DNA from: Algicola sagamiensis DSM 14643
Lineage (GTDB): Bacteria > Pseudomonadota > Gammaproteobacteria > Enterobacterales > Alteromonadaceae
Reading direction: 5' to 3'
NCBI RefSeq assembly: GCF_000374485.1
Contig: NZ_KB894506.1
Span: 1 to 64,000, forward strand
Length of the DNA stretch: 64,000 nt
Program-made: the position numbers and the translations under genes
Notes under the pieces: generated by a model
The model's input: only the letters and a program-made list of their open reading frames with translations
The model's database searches: none
Told to the model about the DNA's origin: nothing
Shown: one piece after another, positions 45,128-54,653 of the stretch
How positions within the stretch are numbered: position 1 is the first letter of the stretch
How the letters are laid out: each line of letters starts with the position of its first letter

Positions 45128-48100
45128 TTAAGCAACTTGGTGGTCACGTTCTAGTTGCGTTTGTTCACCTTGTTGTTTTTGCCCTCGAAGGTCAAATATG
45201 ATACTTAAAATCACTGGCACAAGGATCATCGTGAACACAGTCGCAACCAGTAACCCTCCGACAACAACGGCACCTAACCCACGATAGAGTTCACTACCCG
45301 CACCAGGCATTAGCACAAGTGGCAACATACCACCAATCGACGTCAACGTACTCATCAAGATTGGGCGAACACGGGATTTCACCGACTGTACAATTGCGTC
45401 TTTTGGTGAGAGTTGTGTCATTGTTTCGCCTGTATCTGACTTTCCTTGCAGGAAGTTTAGGGTTTGGTGAACGATGAGAATCGCATTATTTACTACGACT
45501 CCCGCCAATATAACAAAACCAAGTATCGTCAGGACATCCAAGTTTTGGACAGGCACATAACGATCTATCACACTCGCCATATGGACACCAGAAAGCCCAA
45601 GGAATCCACCAAGTGTTGCTAATGGGACAGTCACCATGATCACAAGTGGGTAGAACCAGTTTTGGAATAGAATGACCATGACAAGATAAACGACAACAAA
45701 AGCGAGGAACATGGAGCTGGATACTAGGCCCATTGTTGATCCATCTCCAAGTAAGGCTTCTTTGACTTCATTGAGTTTACCTGCTGAGCCAGATAAGTTG
45801 ACATCAATAGATGGATCAATTGCTCCTGCTGATCGAAGGTCTTTGACCAGATTTTTTAAACCACCGATTGCGTCATCCAGTGGCATTCCTTCAGGAGGAG
45901 TAAACTGAAGTGTAATTGCACGTTGACGTGCGACATGGCGGATTTGCTCTGGTACGCGAATACGTTCCAAATCTGCAACATGAGAAAAGTCGATGATATT
46001 CCCCTCCGGTGTGGCAAGGGGGGAACGCATCATAGCATCCAACGGCTGTTCACCAAAGCTATCCTGGCTAATGATTTTAATATCTTTGAGTTCACCATCC
46101 ATTGCATAATCGCGGAAGAGTACGAGACCATCACCATTGATTGCTACAGCCATCCCCAAATCAGAGCGGTTAAGGTTTGCGCGTCTTAAATGATCATCAT
46201 TCGGTGTGACTTTCAACTCCGGTGTAGGTAATAGGAAGTTTGCTGGATTTGGCATGGTTGCGTATGGACCATATGTTTCCATCAATTTAAAGAACAGTGC
46301 GGATGCACCATTTGTCACCTGTGTTAAGTCATCTCCAGTTAGATCAATGCTAATCGCAGATCCAGTGTGTCCACCGGTTTGGAAAAGCGGAAACTGAAAT
46401 GCAAAACTGATGACGTCCGGCACATTCGCACCATTCGCTGCCAGATTGAGCAAGTCGACCGTGTCAATCGGTGCGCCTTCTTTGTCCGGAATACCCACAT
46501 GGAGCAACATGCCGTTCATTGCAACAACAAAATAGTGATCGATACCCGGCGCTTTTTGCTGTTGTCCATCAATCGTCAGCATTGGGCGGTTATCTTCTGT
46601 TGGTGCTGAGCTACCGCGCAATGTTGACTCTAAAGCGAACTTATCCCCCGTATATTCCCAAGCTGGACGGATTGTATCTTCTAATCGAATACTTAAGTCT
46701 CTGATTTTATCTGAGTTATACCCTGGAGGTGTAAACAGCATACCAAATACGCCCGATTTATTTCCTTTCGGTAAATAATCCATCGGTGGGATGAGCACGA
46801 TAATACCGATCATGGTGATAGCTAAAAATCCGCTGACGACAGCTAGGCGGCGCGGCCAGGTTTTGATCAGCTTTGAAACGAGTTGGCTGACGATATGTGG
46901 GATCCGATTAATCAGATTGTCTTTCTCAGATGGATTTCCTCTGGAAGGCAAACGGAGGAATCCAGCCGCTGCTGCTGGGATCACAAAGATAGATACCAAA
47001 AAGCTGATACCCACAGCTGCCATGATTGCAAGAGAAATGTCTTTGAATAACTGTCCCGTTGTATCCTGAATAAATAAAATTGGGAAGAATACTGCAATGG
47101 TTGTTAGTGTGGAGGCAAAGACAGCTCCACCAACTTCTTTTGTCCCATCAATGCTGGCCTGACGAGATGACTTCCCCATCTCCAGATGTCGGAATATATT
47201 TTCAATGACAACAATTGCGTTATCAATGACCATCCCAACGGCAAATGCCATTCCCGCTAGAGAAATAATATTGATTGAACGTCCCAACAGGACGAGGATC
47301 ACGACAGCGGCTATCACAGAAATCGGAATGGCAAGTGCGATAACACCAATCGTTCGAAATGATCGGAGGAAAAGAAGTAAGGTCAATGTTGCGAGTAAAC
47401 TACCGATCAGAATGTTGCTTTGAACGAGATCGATTGCATCATCCACATAGGTGGATTCATCCCAGGTTTGAACAAGCTCTAATGTGCCATTAAGACCGAG
47501 ACGTTTTGCTTCTTGCTCCAAAATCCCGCCAGGTGCATTCATGACTTTGATTTCTTCCTGAAGTGCTTGTGCAGCTTGCAGTAAATTGGCTCCGTGTTGC
47601 AGTTCAAAATTCAAAAACGGCATTAATATCCCACGAGCACGAGCCCAAGTGGTTAGCTCTTTATAACCTTCAGTGACATGGGCAACATCGCCGAGTAAAA
47701 CTGAACCAGCTTCATCACGGCGTAAAACAAGGTTTTTGAGTGAGTCAGGGCTATCAAAACGTCCTATCGCCTTCACGCGAATATCATTTTTCCCATCAAC
47801 AAGTTTTCCGCCAGAATAGTTCTGGTTATTTGACTCAATTGCAGCGACCAACATAGAGTAGGTGATCCCATAACTTGCCATCGCACTTGGATTTACTTGA
47901 ACCTGAAGCTCTTTTTCTCTTGCACCAAGAATTTGAACATTTGTGATCCCTTTTAGGCGTTCAAATCTTGGAATAAGACGCTTGTCGATAAAAGTATGGA
48001 GTGTTGTTGGGTCGAAATTTTGATCGGTCGAAGCAAGGCCGACCCAGGCAATTTTTTCTTGTGAATCAGGGTCAGAATCTTTGACCAGTGGCTGTGATAC

Positions 48101-48463
48101 ACCGTCCGGATAGGCGGGGACTTCATCCAATTTTTGTAAGACTTTTTGCATCGCCTCATTGATATCAGTCCCTGATTCAAACTCAAGTCGCAAACTACCA
48201 GCGCCGGCTCGGCTGGTACTGGTCATTGATGTGAGCCCAGTTAAATCACTCAGGACTTTTTCCTGCTCGGTGACGATGTCTGATTCGACCTGCATGGGGG
48301 AAGCATTTTCCCAGAAGGTATCGACGGCAATGACGACTGAATCAACAGTTGGTGTCATTTGGACAGGCACGCGGGAGAATGCCAAGATGCCAGACATCAC
48401 GGAGAGGACCACGGCAACCATGACCGTGATCGGTTGTTTCACCGCGTTTTCTATCATTCGCAT
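45128..48463 (-). CDS. RND-family efflux permease (AcrB/HAE-like)
   Basis: This 1111-residue inner-membrane pump has 12 expected TM helices in two repeats with large periplasmic loops. The proton-relay TM4 reads AVGMVIDNAIVVIENI: the first Asp of the AcrB DD pair is kept, the second is Asn. TM10 has GVVVNNAILIV, with Asn for AcrB Lys940. These variants are common in a branch of bacterial RND pumps. It needs the upstream membrane-fusion protein and an outer-membrane channel that is not in the window. It follows the fusion-protein gene by 24 bases. Confidence 0.93.
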   Translation of the reverse strand: MRMIENAVKQPITVMVAVVLSVMSGILAFSRVPVQMTPTVDSVVIAVDTFWENASPMQVESDIVTEQEKVLSDLTGLTSMTSTSRAGAGSLRLEFESGTDINEAMQKVLQKLDEVPAYPDGVSQPLVKDSDPDSQEKIAWVGLASTDQNFDPTTLHTFIDKRLIPRFERLKGITNVQILGAREKELQVQVNPSAMASYGITYSMLVAAIESNNQNYSGGKLVDGKNDIRVKAIGRFDSPDSLKNLVLRRDEAGSVLLGDVAHVTEGYKELTTWARARGILMPFLNFELQHGANLLQAAQALQEEIKVMNAPGGILEQEAKRLGLNGTLELVQTWDESTYVDDAIDLVQSNILIGSLLATLTLLLFLRSFRTIGVIALAIPISVIAAVVILVLLGRSINIISLAGMAFAVGMVIDNAIVVIENIFRHLEMGKSSRQASIDGTKEVGGAVFASTLTTIAVFFPILFIQDTTGQLFKDISLAIMAAVGISFLVSIFVIPAAAAGFLRLPSRGNPSEKDNLINRIPHIVSQLVSKLIKTWPRRLAVVSGFLAITMIGIIVLIPPMDYLPKGNKSGVFGMLFTPPGYNSDKIRDLSIRLEDTIRPAWEYTGDKFALESTLRGSSAPTEDNRPMLTIDGQQQKAPGIDHYFVVAMNGMLLHVGIPDKEGAPIDTVDLLNLAANGANVPDVISFAFQFPLFQTGGHTGSAISIDLTGDDLTQVTNGASALFFKLMETYGPYATMPNPANFLLPTPELKVTPNDDHLRRANLNRSDLGMAVAINGDGLVLFRDYAMDGELKDIKIISQDSFGEQPLDAMMRSPLATPEGNIIDFSHVADLERIRVPEQIRHVARQRAITLQFTPPEGMPLDDAIGGLKNLVKDLRSAGAIDPSIDVNLSGSAGKLNEVKEALLGDGSTMGLVSSSMFLAFVVVYLVMVILFQNWFYPLVIMVTVPLATLGGFLGLSGVHMASVIDRYVPVQNLDVLTILGFVILAGVVVNNAILIVHQTLNFLQGKSDTGETMTQLSPKDAIVQSVKSRVRPILMSTLTSIGGMLPLVLMPGAGSELYRGLGAVVVGGLLVATVFTMILVPVILSIIFDLRGQKQQGEQTQLERDHQVA

Positions 48464-48487
48464 ATCATACTCTCTTAGGGTAATTCT

Positions 48488-49606
48488 TTAGTGTTGATTC
48501 ACTTGTGCTATTTGCTCTGGCTGAGCTTCATCAGTGCGTTCTTTCGCAATCACAGGTGCACCTGGCATTAAACGCTCGTTTCCTTCAATCACAACACGGT
48601 CCCCTTGCTTTAGTGGTGCTTGAACCGCAACTCGATGATTGTGCTGGAATAGAACGTTGACCATAACAGGTGCTGTGACTGTCCCATTCGGACTGTCTAC
48701 AACTTGATATACCATCGCTGCGCCATTTCTACGGACCACTGCGTCTTTATCCAGAAGAATATGTTTTTGTTTTTTCGCTGTTGGCATCCAGGCAGAAAAA
48801 GACATGCCAGGCAGTAGCGCTTGCTCAGGATCACTGACCAAAGTGACTGCATAGAAAGTCCGTGAGCGGGCATCAACTTTTCCGACAGATTTGAACCCTT
48901 TACCAATATAAGTTTGACCATTACTGACGAGAGTAATGTCTGTTGCTTGATTTGAATGAGGCTGCACTAACCTTTCTGGCACTTCCATCCATGCTTCAAG
49001 CTTGCCTGAGGATACAAGCTCAAATGCTGGTGCGCCTTGATTAAGCCATGCACCGGGTTCTGCAATCCGTTGGGTGATCACACCATCATAAGGTGCTTTG
49101 AGAGTCATATCATTTAAACGAACCTTCAAAAGCTCGATTTGTTGTGCGGCCGATTGAACAACCGCTTCTTGAACTTGAACTTTAGTTTTTGCCTGGCGAA
49201 GTTGGATATCTGTAATCGCATTGCGTTTTGCTGATGCAGCAAATGCCACATGATCACGCTGTGCATTTTCAAGGGAAGCTTGTTGTTGAATGAGGCTGGA
49301 CTCTGCCTGTTTAAGCTGGATTATAAGGCGTTGTGCATCAAGCGTAAGTAACGACTGTCCTTTTTTGACGTGGTCGCCTTCATTGACGAGTACGTGCTGG
49401 ACTGCACCACTTTCTCTTACAGCGATTTTCGCTTGTGAGCGCGCTTTGAAGCTCCCAGAAACTTTTTGCTGGTTTTGAATGACATGCTCTGTTACTTGAT
49501 CAACGATGACGACTTGTTGTGCCAAAGTGTTATAAGACGTGAAAAGGCCCATCATCGTCGCTGCCAGATACATGAATTTGAATCTCGGTGTCATCTTGCG
49601 TGGCAT
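48488..49606 (-). CDS. RND efflux periplasmic adaptor (membrane fusion protein)
   Basis: This 372-residue protein starts with an export signal (FMYLAATMMGLFTSYNTLA). It has the HlyD/AcrA layout: a lipoyl half (VRESGAVQHVLVNEGDHVKKGQSLL), a coiled-coil hairpin of ~80 residues, the second lipoyl half (LKAPYDGVITQRIAEPGAW), then beta-barrel and membrane-proximal domains. It bridges the permease to an outer-membrane channel. It is the first gene of the two-gene efflux operon; a palindromic operator lies 66 bases upstream. Confidence 0.92.
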   Translation of the reverse strand: MPRKMTPRFKFMYLAATMMGLFTSYNTLAQQVVIVDQVTEHVIQNQQKVSGSFKARSQAKIAVRESGAVQHVLVNEGDHVKKGQSLLTLDAQRLIIQLKQAESSLIQQQASLENAQRDHVAFAASAKRNAITDIQLRQAKTKVQVQEAVVQSAAQQIELLKVRLNDMTLKAPYDGVITQRIAEPGAWLNQGAPAFELVSSGKLEAWMEVPERLVQPHSNQATDITLVSNGQTYIGKGFKSVGKVDARSRTFYAVTLVSDPEQALLPGMSFSAWMPTAKKQKHILLDKDAVVRRNGAAMVYQVVDSPNGTVTAPVMVNVLFQHNHRVAVQAPLKQGDRVVIEGNERLMPGAPVIAKERTDEAQPEQIAQVNQH

Positions 49607-49918
49607 ATTTCATCCTTTTTATCTGTTTCTTGCAGGTAGCTGAGCGATCTTATTCAGATACCTATGAGTATTAGACCAGTCGTCTAGTATTCTAGTTGAA
49701 TATCGTGGATATGATCAACGATTAAATCTTATTTCTTTTTTAATCCAAACTATTTTACGATAAATAATGCTATAAATCAGGTGGATGGCGTACGAAGTTA
49801 CTTCTAAGGAAAGTTAGACCATTTGTTTCATCGGAGAGGCCCCTTGAGGACTCAAGCTGAAGGGGCAGGGTCATTCGCGATTGAGGATGTAGACAACAAA
49901 TATACTGTGCCGAGCCAC
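49607..49918. other. Intergenic region upstream of RND operon
   Basis: Contains the operator at 49672-49686 and an imperfect hairpin, GCCCCTT (49839-49845) with AAGGGGC (49860-49866), near the 3' end of the repressor gene that could help termination. No gene seen. Confidence 0.5.
49672..49686. promoter_or_regulatory. Operator of the RND efflux operon (TAGAC-N5-GTCTA)
   Basis: TAGAC-CAGTC-GTCTA lies 66 bases upstream of the adaptor start. It differs at one central base from the palindrome in front of the TetR gene. TAGAC half-sites resemble the NemR box of E. coli as I recall it. Confidence 0.7.
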
Positions 49919-50521
49919 TTAAGCAATGCGAACGCCAAGAATCGTTGTCAGAATAAATTCGATGTAATCGTCGACAGGTTGGATAGATTGTTCAATTTGC
50001 ACACGGATTGCAACGCCTTGCCAACCATAGTTAATCATTGTGGCGAGAAAATCTGCATCTTGCTGATTGAGGATTTCATCTTCGGCTTGTGCTTCTCTGA
50101 TCACTTGTGCAAATTGTGCTGTAATTGTGTCATAGCCGCACTTGATGGCAGCACGAAGCGTAGGGCTGAGCTGTGACAACTCTAATGCCATTTTTGGCAA
50201 GACACAGTCACAGGCTAAATCACCTTCGATATAAAAACTCCGCTTCTCATTGAGTAGATTGCGCAGGCGTTGAATCGGTGAATATTGACGGTTCGTTAAA
50301 GATTCGCGGATAAAGTTGCTGTACTCATGAATCTCAGCTTCGATTAGCTGAACACCAAAATCTTCTTTTGATTTAAAGTAATGGTAAAATGATCCCTTCG
50401 GGACACCTGCTATATCCAGGATCTCTTTTAAACCACAAGCATGATAGCTTTTTTCTGAAATAGCCTTACAGCCAGCCTGTAATATCAGGTCTTTTGTATT
50501 TGATGGTTTCTTTTGATCCAT
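49919..50521 (-). CDS. TetR-family repressor, NemR-like, of the RND efflux operon
   Basis: This 200-residue TetR protein has the NemR/AcuR-type helix-turn-helix (GLKEILDIAGVPKGSFYHYFKSKEDFGV) and length (NemR is 199). A Cys pair in LACDCVLPKMALELSQLS lies where NemR carries its electrophile-sensing cysteine, so sensing of reactive or electrophilic compounds is plausible. It is transcribed in the same direction as the efflux genes but from its own promoter, and the same palindrome precedes both units. It probably represses itself and the pump. Confidence 0.88.
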   Translation of the reverse strand: MDQKKPSNTKDLILQAGCKAISEKSYHACGLKEILDIAGVPKGSFYHYFKSKEDFGVQLIEAEIHEYSNFIRESLTNRQYSPIQRLRNLLNEKRSFYIEGDLACDCVLPKMALELSQLSPTLRAAIKCGYDTITAQFAQVIREAQAEDEILNQQDADFLATMINYGWQGVAIRVQIEQSIQPVDDYIEFILTTILGVRIA

Positions 50522-50990
50522 TGTCAGACTCTCTATCGAAGCGACTCAAGTTTTCGTTAGGTCGGAAAACCGAGCTTGAACCGTTGAACCAATAATAGAC
50601 TAGTCGTCTATAATGTGCTGGAAGGATTCTAGCAGATATAAAGCGAGTCCTACAAGAGCCGTTCAAAACTGGATATTTCTCTCTTACACAAATTTTACGT
50701 GTCTTTTGTAATTAAAATGTATTACAATCGTTGCCTTTGTGTACTGCTTTATGTTGAAATTTTCAGCTGTTATTTTGACTTTTAATCGAAAAATCAAAAG
50801 TCGGGCTGTAATTCGGATTGAAAGGAAGCAGGTCAGCGAATTAAGGCTAAAATGTGTTATATGTTAAAAAACTTTTCAGTCTTGGTTCATAATGGCAATG
50901 TTGAATAAGGCACGTACTTGGTATTGTCAATCGTTGTGTAACTTGATGACACAGCTGTTTAAATACAAGGTAGCTTGAGGAGTATTTAGT
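50522..50990. other. Intergenic region between divergent repressor and PKD lipoprotein genes
   Basis: 469 bases containing the repressor operator at 50596-50610 and presumed promoters for both directions. The lipoprotein GTG is preceded by TTGAGGAGT, a strong ribosome binding site. No RNA gene or small frame was recognised. Confidence 0.5.
50596..50610. promoter_or_regulatory. Operator of the NemR-like repressor gene (TAGAC-N5-GTCTA)
   Basis: TAGAC-TAGTC-GTCTA lies 75 bases upstream of the repressor start. It matches the efflux operon palindrome in 14 of 15 positions, consistent with autoregulation. Confidence 0.7.
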
Positions 50991-51959
50991 GTGAGAACCT
51001 TGAAACATTGTCTTCTTGTTCTTGTTTCTTGTTGTTTCCTTTCTGGTTGTAGTGATTCTGATGATGCAGGGGAACAAGCGCAACAATCACCAACCGGTCC
51101 GCAAAAGCCAATTGCGAATGCTGGCGGTGATCTCGTTGTGAATGAGATGACAAAGGTTCGCTTGGATGGAAGCAAATCGAAAGACCCAGATGGCCAAATT
51201 GTTTCTTATCGCTGGAAACAAACGAGTGGTCAGATAGCTCAGTTTAATGATAAGACATTGCCTGCACCAATCATATCCACCCCTCGTTTAACAAAGGCTG
51301 TAACATTAAAGTTTAGTCTACTTGTTACGGATAACGATGGCCTAGTCCATGAAGATCATATCCAAGTGACGGTCAACCCTGTCAATGATTTGCCTGTTGC
51401 CAATGCTGGTGAGGATATTGACACGCGAAGTGAGCGGAGTGTGGTTCTCAAGGGGATGTTGTCAAAAGACAGAGATGGTTTTGTAAAAAGTTATGAATGG
51501 TCTCAGTCATCGGGGCCAACAGTCAAACTGTCTAGCTTGAATTCAGTGCAAACAACCTTTAAAGCTCCAGATGTGAAGCAGACCACAAAATTGGAGTTTT
51601 CATTAAAAGTTGTTGATGGTGAAGGTGGCGTCGGTGAAGATAAAGTTATCGTGAGTGTTCGTCCTAAAAATGTAGCTCCAGTTGTTGTCATTGATGAATA
51701 TTGGGAAGTGAAAGAGAAGAAGCGTTTACTTCTGGACGCAGCAGACTCATATGACAAGGATGGAAGGATCGTGGCTTATCAATGGAAGCAACTCGGCGGA
51801 ACACGTGTTCTTTTGAATAATGATCAATCAGAAGCGATGGATTTTATTGCGCCACACGTGAAAGGTCGACAAGAGCAGCTACGTTTTGAAGTGATCGCAA
51901 CAGATAACGAAAAGAAAGAAGGAAGAAAAGTAGTCACTGTTGTGGTCAAAAAACGGTAA
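50991..51959 (+). CDS. Lipoprotein with three PKD/Ig-like repeats
   Basis: This 322-residue protein starts at GTG 50991 with a lipoprotein signal, lipobox LSGC with Cys20 followed by Ser, so outer-membrane sorting is expected. Three repeats of ~90 residues follow, each with the PKD-type pattern: LDGSKSKDPDGQIVSYRWKQ, LKGMLSKDRDGFVKSYEWSQ and LDAADSYDKDGRIVAYQWKQ. No catalytic domain is present. Such proteins serve surface adhesion or assist polymer binding; its role here is unknown. It converges on the second TonB receptor across a shared terminator. Confidence 0.85.
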   Translation: MRTLKHCLLVLVSCCFLSGCSDSDDAGEQAQQSPTGPQKPIANAGGDLVVNEMTKVRLDGSKSKDPDGQIVSYRWKQTSGQIAQFNDKTLPAPIISTPRLTKAVTLKFSLLVTDNDGLVHEDHIQVTVNPVNDLPVANAGEDIDTRSERSVVLKGMLSKDRDGFVKSYEWSQSSGPTVKLSSLNSVQTTFKAPDVKQTTKLEFSLKVVDGEGGVGEDKVIVSVRPKNVAPVVVIDEYWEVKEKKRLLLDAADSYDKDGRIVAYQWKQLGGTRVLLNNDQSEAMDFIAPHVKGRQEQLRFEVIATDNEKKEGRKVVTVVVKKR

Positions 51960-52004
51960 CGATTTTTCTCACGCTACCCGCTGTGCTAAGCAAATATTAG
52001 GAAT

Positions 52005-52040
52005 AAAAAAGCGTTTCCCTATACAGGAAACGCTTTTTTT
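52005..52040. terminator. Bidirectional terminator between PKD lipoprotein and TonB receptor
   Basis: GCGTTTCC (52011-52018), loop of 7, and GGAAACGC (52026-52033) form a perfect stem flanked by AAAAAA on the left and TTTTTTT on the right, so it can end transcription from both convergent genes. Confidence 0.92.
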
Positions 52041-52076
52041 GGCTCTCTAACCAGGGCCATTGATGGTCATGACTGC

Positions 52077-54653
52077 TTAGAATTGATAGCGCAACTTTGC
52101 GTAAACAAATCGGCCATCTGTACCGTAGGCTGAGAAGCCAGAGTAAGGCATAAATTGGTTCGACGCTTCGTCACCTTTTTGACTTAAATCACCAGGTAAT
52201 CCCTCCACGTAACTATTGGTGTCTCTTGGGTAGATATCAAATAAGTTGTTTGCCCCGATCGAAGCAACAAAATTATCTGTTAGATGATAGGCAACATCCA
52301 GATCCGTGATCCATTTAGCATCTAAACGTTCATTTAAATCTGGATTGCTGTTGGCATCAACTACTTCACCATAACGGACAGTTCTCAGTGTGATTTGTAA
52401 GTCGTTCCAGTCCCAGACACTCGATAAGTTGATTTTGTCTTTTGGTGTTCCTTCTTCAAAGCGTGTGATCTCTCTTTGGCTGAATACGGTGTAAGAGAAA
52501 TCATCTCCGAAATTGTTTAGGACACTTGGGTTTGCTTTCACATGAGTCACTTCGGTTTTGTTTCTGTTATAGCCAGCACTCAATGCAAGACCACCCCAGC
52601 TTTCTAAGTCCATGTTATAAGTGACAACAAAGTCAAAGCCTTTGGTTTCTGTATCAATTGCATTCGTAAAGTAACGCACTTCACTGGCATTATGAACACC
52701 TGCTTTTTCAAGTGCAGCTTTCACTTCTGGACCTTTCAGTTGCTCTGATAAGACAATGCGGTCATCAATTTTGATTTGATAGAAATCGAGGGTTGCATTT
52801 AAATTATCAGTTGCTTGCCAAGTCAGACCAATAGTGGCGTTGACAGATGTTTCAGCCTCAAGATCTTCAGCACCTAAGGCTTTTGCGGCTGGGTGAGATA
52901 CCGGGAATGTTCCAACCTCACTTGGAACGCCATCACTGAATACTGTTGAAATTGCTGTGTAGGAGTTTTGTGCCAGAGATGGTGCTCTGAACCCAGTACT
53001 CAGAGCACCACGGATTGCAAAATCATCAGTGAAAGCATAGCGAGAAGCGACTTTCCCAGTTGTTTTGCTTCCAAAGTCAGAATAGTTTTCGAAACGTAGC
53101 GCTGTCACAATATTCCATGCGTCTGTCAGATCAGTATCTAATTCAACAAAGAAAGCATAGTTATGACGGCCTGCATCAACTGCACTTGCAGCACTCAAGC
53201 CTGGGAAGCCTTGTGAGCCACCAGGTAACCCTTTCTCAGGGTTATATGTCAAGTATGAACTTGGCTCACCGGGGATCACCTGATAACTTTCATCTCTGTA
53301 CTCTGTTCCGAGTGCAACAAATAGGCTATTAGGCAAAAAGTTCACATCAAAAAAGCGTGAAGCACCAGCATTGAAAATAGATTGACGGTAAGCAAGTTTT
53401 CCTGCGTTGAATGAAGTAGGGCTTTGGGCGCCCAAAGAAGCGTTCAATGAGTTTTTGACGCCGAAGTCAAACTGGTTTTTCCCAACACCAAAGCTGGTAT
53501 CCCAATCCCATTCGCCTGAGGTACCTTTTAAACCAATGGTATATGCATGGTCTTTGATATTAGAAGTGATCAACGGTAAGAACCCGTCAGGGTATATTTC
53601 GACGACGTTTTGTTTTCTGCTATCGCCAGCTTTGCGGTAGAAAGCTCCACTTTCCCCTTTCCTGACAGCATAGCTACCAAAGCTATACAGAGATAAATTT
53701 TCTGATAAAGAATAGCCAGCATTATAGAAAAAAGTATTATCTTTAACATCGGGCTTACCAAATCGGAAATGATAACGATCAATCGTTAATTCTCTTGGAT
53801 CGTTACTATCAGAGTACTGTCGTTCTTCGTCAAAGCCAGTACGGTTTGTTGCATTGCGGTTGCTATGCTCATACGCAAGATGAATAAAGCCATCTTCACC
53901 GATTGCAAAACCAATATCACCTGAAATATTTACCGTTTCACCGTCACGGCGAGTACGATTGCCGCTCGTATTAAATACAAGGTTATTGTTTTCATCAAAC
54001 TCGACAGACTCAAGCTGGTCAACGCCAGCCATTTCAGTGACATACTGACCATAAGTTGTTGTGAGGCTGCCACCTTCATCCGCGTCTTTTAATACAATAT
54101 TGATGACACCAGCAATCGCGTCTGAACCATATTGAGAAGCAGCGCCGTCTCGTAATACTTCAATTCGTTTAATCGCTGCCGCAGGGATCATATTCATATC
54201 TACAGCGCTTGAACCACGCCCCACGGAGCCTCCTAAGTTGAGTAGGGCGCCAGTGTGTCGGCGCTTGCCATTGATCAGTACCAGCGTATGATCTGGGGCT
54301 AACCCTCTGAGTACTGCTGGGCGAGCATGGTCGGTTCCATCAGTGATTGAAGGGTGTGGGAAGTTAAAAGAAGGCGTGATATTTGCCAAGATCTGGCTGG
54401 TTTCCAACTGGCCTGTGGAAGACATCGCATCAATATCAATGACATCAACAGGAACGGTACTGTCAGATACGGTTCTATCATTTCGGCGCGTGCCCGTCAC
54501 GATGATTTGTTCAATATCTTCATCCGCTTCAGCGGCATTTTCTGCTGCTTGAACCGTTGTTGTGAGACCACCAAATGCCAACGCTGTGACGATTGCACTG
54601 ATTTTAAAAGGGTGCTTGAGAAGTTGCTCAAGACGAGTATTTGTTTGATTCAT
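52077..54653 (-). CDS. TonB-dependent outer-membrane receptor
   Basis: This is an 858-residue receptor. The start at 54653 (MNQTNTRLEQLLKHPF) gives a signal peptide ending near VQAAENA; the upstream frame to 54746 is discarded. The TonB box is in IEQIIVTGTRRND. The plug has STVPVDVIDIDAMSS, HTLVLINGKRRHTGALLNLGG and AIKRIEVLRDGAASQYGSDAIAGV. The barrel ends FVYAKLRYQF. The plug sequence places it with large marine receptors of undetermined ligand. A shared terminator follows. Confidence 0.92.
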   Translation of the reverse strand: MNQTNTRLEQLLKHPFKISAIVTALAFGGLTTTVQAAENAAEADEDIEQIIVTGTRRNDRTVSDSTVPVDVIDIDAMSSTGQLETSQILANITPSFNFPHPSITDGTDHARPAVLRGLAPDHTLVLINGKRRHTGALLNLGGSVGRGSSAVDMNMIPAAAIKRIEVLRDGAASQYGSDAIAGVINIVLKDADEGGSLTTTYGQYVTEMAGVDQLESVEFDENNNLVFNTSGNRTRRDGETVNISGDIGFAIGEDGFIHLAYEHSNRNATNRTGFDEERQYSDSNDPRELTIDRYHFRFGKPDVKDNTFFYNAGYSLSENLSLYSFGSYAVRKGESGAFYRKAGDSRKQNVVEIYPDGFLPLITSNIKDHAYTIGLKGTSGEWDWDTSFGVGKNQFDFGVKNSLNASLGAQSPTSFNAGKLAYRQSIFNAGASRFFDVNFLPNSLFVALGTEYRDESYQVIPGEPSSYLTYNPEKGLPGGSQGFPGLSAASAVDAGRHNYAFFVELDTDLTDAWNIVTALRFENYSDFGSKTTGKVASRYAFTDDFAIRGALSTGFRAPSLAQNSYTAISTVFSDGVPSEVGTFPVSHPAAKALGAEDLEAETSVNATIGLTWQATDNLNATLDFYQIKIDDRIVLSEQLKGPEVKAALEKAGVHNASEVRYFTNAIDTETKGFDFVVTYNMDLESWGGLALSAGYNRNKTEVTHVKANPSVLNNFGDDFSYTVFSQREITRFEEGTPKDKINLSSVWDWNDLQITLRTVRYGEVVDANSNPDLNERLDAKWITDLDVAYHLTDNFVASIGANNLFDIYPRDTNSYVEGLPGDLSQKGDEASNQFMPYSGFSAYGTDGRFVYAKLRYQF

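Noticed and set aside
46367-46704. Plus-strand frames opposite the RND pump gene
   Set aside because: They lie entirely inside the conserved pump coding sequence on the other strand and show no start context or motif.
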